A stretch of 14,014 nucleotides of DNA. It comes from Candidatus Latescibacterota bacterium (GTDB lineage: Bacteria > JAAXHH01 > JACQVL01). Each line of letters starts with the position of its first letter. Positions within the stretch are counted from its first letter, which is position 1. Shown piece after piece: positions 13,997 through 14,014 of this stretch. The position numbers were made by a program, and so were the translations under genes. Under the pieces are notes generated by a model that ran no database searches, was not told the origin of the DNA, and saw nothing but the letters and a program-made list of their open reading frames with translations. The stretch covers positions 1 to 14,014 of the forward strand of contig JACQVL010000277.1 of the NCBI GenBank assembly GCA_016209865.1. The letters run 5' to 3'.

Positions 13997-14014
13997 TTCC
14001 CGCGCAGGCGGGAA
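13997..14014. repeat. ATTCCCGC/GCGGGAAT-type palindrome at the right edge
   Basis: TTCCCGC (13997-14003) pairs with GCGGGAA (14008-14014) across GCAG; the repeat may continue beyond the window. Palindromes of the form ATTCCC...GGGAAT are common dispersed repeats (for example dRS3 in Neisseria) and occur in many environmental genomes. Confidence 0.55.

Noticed and set aside
13928-14014. Start of a rightward gene at ATG 13928
   Set aside because: The frame stays open for 29 codons to the edge, but there is no ribosome site. It overlaps the leftward promoter and the edge palindrome, and the sequence has no recognisable features.

Overview
This GC-rich window looks like chromosomal DNA of an environmental Gram-negative bacterium. 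It is gene-dense and has strong Shine-Dalgarno sites, several ATGA stop/start overlaps and short palindromic intergenic repeats. The gene mix (CHAD protein, kinase-like pair, DUF47, PiT, PhoBR, pstS) would fit a Nitrospirota- or Methylomirabilota-like organism, but that is a low-confidence guess because no rRNA or other phylogenetic marker is present.

Left edge (1-488): the 5' end of a leftward pstS-like gene, whose upstream region carries two arrays of 11-bp-phased Pho-box heptamers, back to back with a rightward sigma70-type promoter. Rightward block (489-4718): CHAD-domain protein, two tandem thymidylate-kinase-like paralogues (the second has Arg for the Walker A Lys), a DUF47/PhoU-like protein, and a PiT phosphate permease that appears to start at CTG. 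The block reads as a phosphate/polyphosphate handling unit: the CHAD protein is likely to bind polyphosphate, DUF47 is likely to act with PiT, and the kinase-like pair has no assigned role.

Leftward block (4685-13877): ten closely packed genes. In transcription order they are two overlapping amidohydrolase-2 family genes (the first without metal ligands), a receiver-like protein, a TPR protein, PolX (degenerate polymerase site, intact PHP domain), endonuclease III, glucose-1-phosphate cytidylyltransferase, a SirB1-family protein, PhoB and PhoR. A TTGTGT-N17-TATTTT promoter lies upstream of the first gene. PhoR meets PiT tail to tail with a 34-bp overlap.

Together, the window pairs phosphate sensing and control (PhoBR, Pho boxes at pstS) with both high-affinity (Pst) and low-affinity (PiT/DUF47) uptake, plus a base-excision-repair pair (polX-nth). 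The main points for follow-up are the kinase-like pair in the phosphate operon, PolX lacking two of its three catalytic Asp residues, and the coupled amidohydrolase pair in which one partner has lost every expected metal ligand. No tRNA, rRNA, CRISPR array or insertion sequence was seen.
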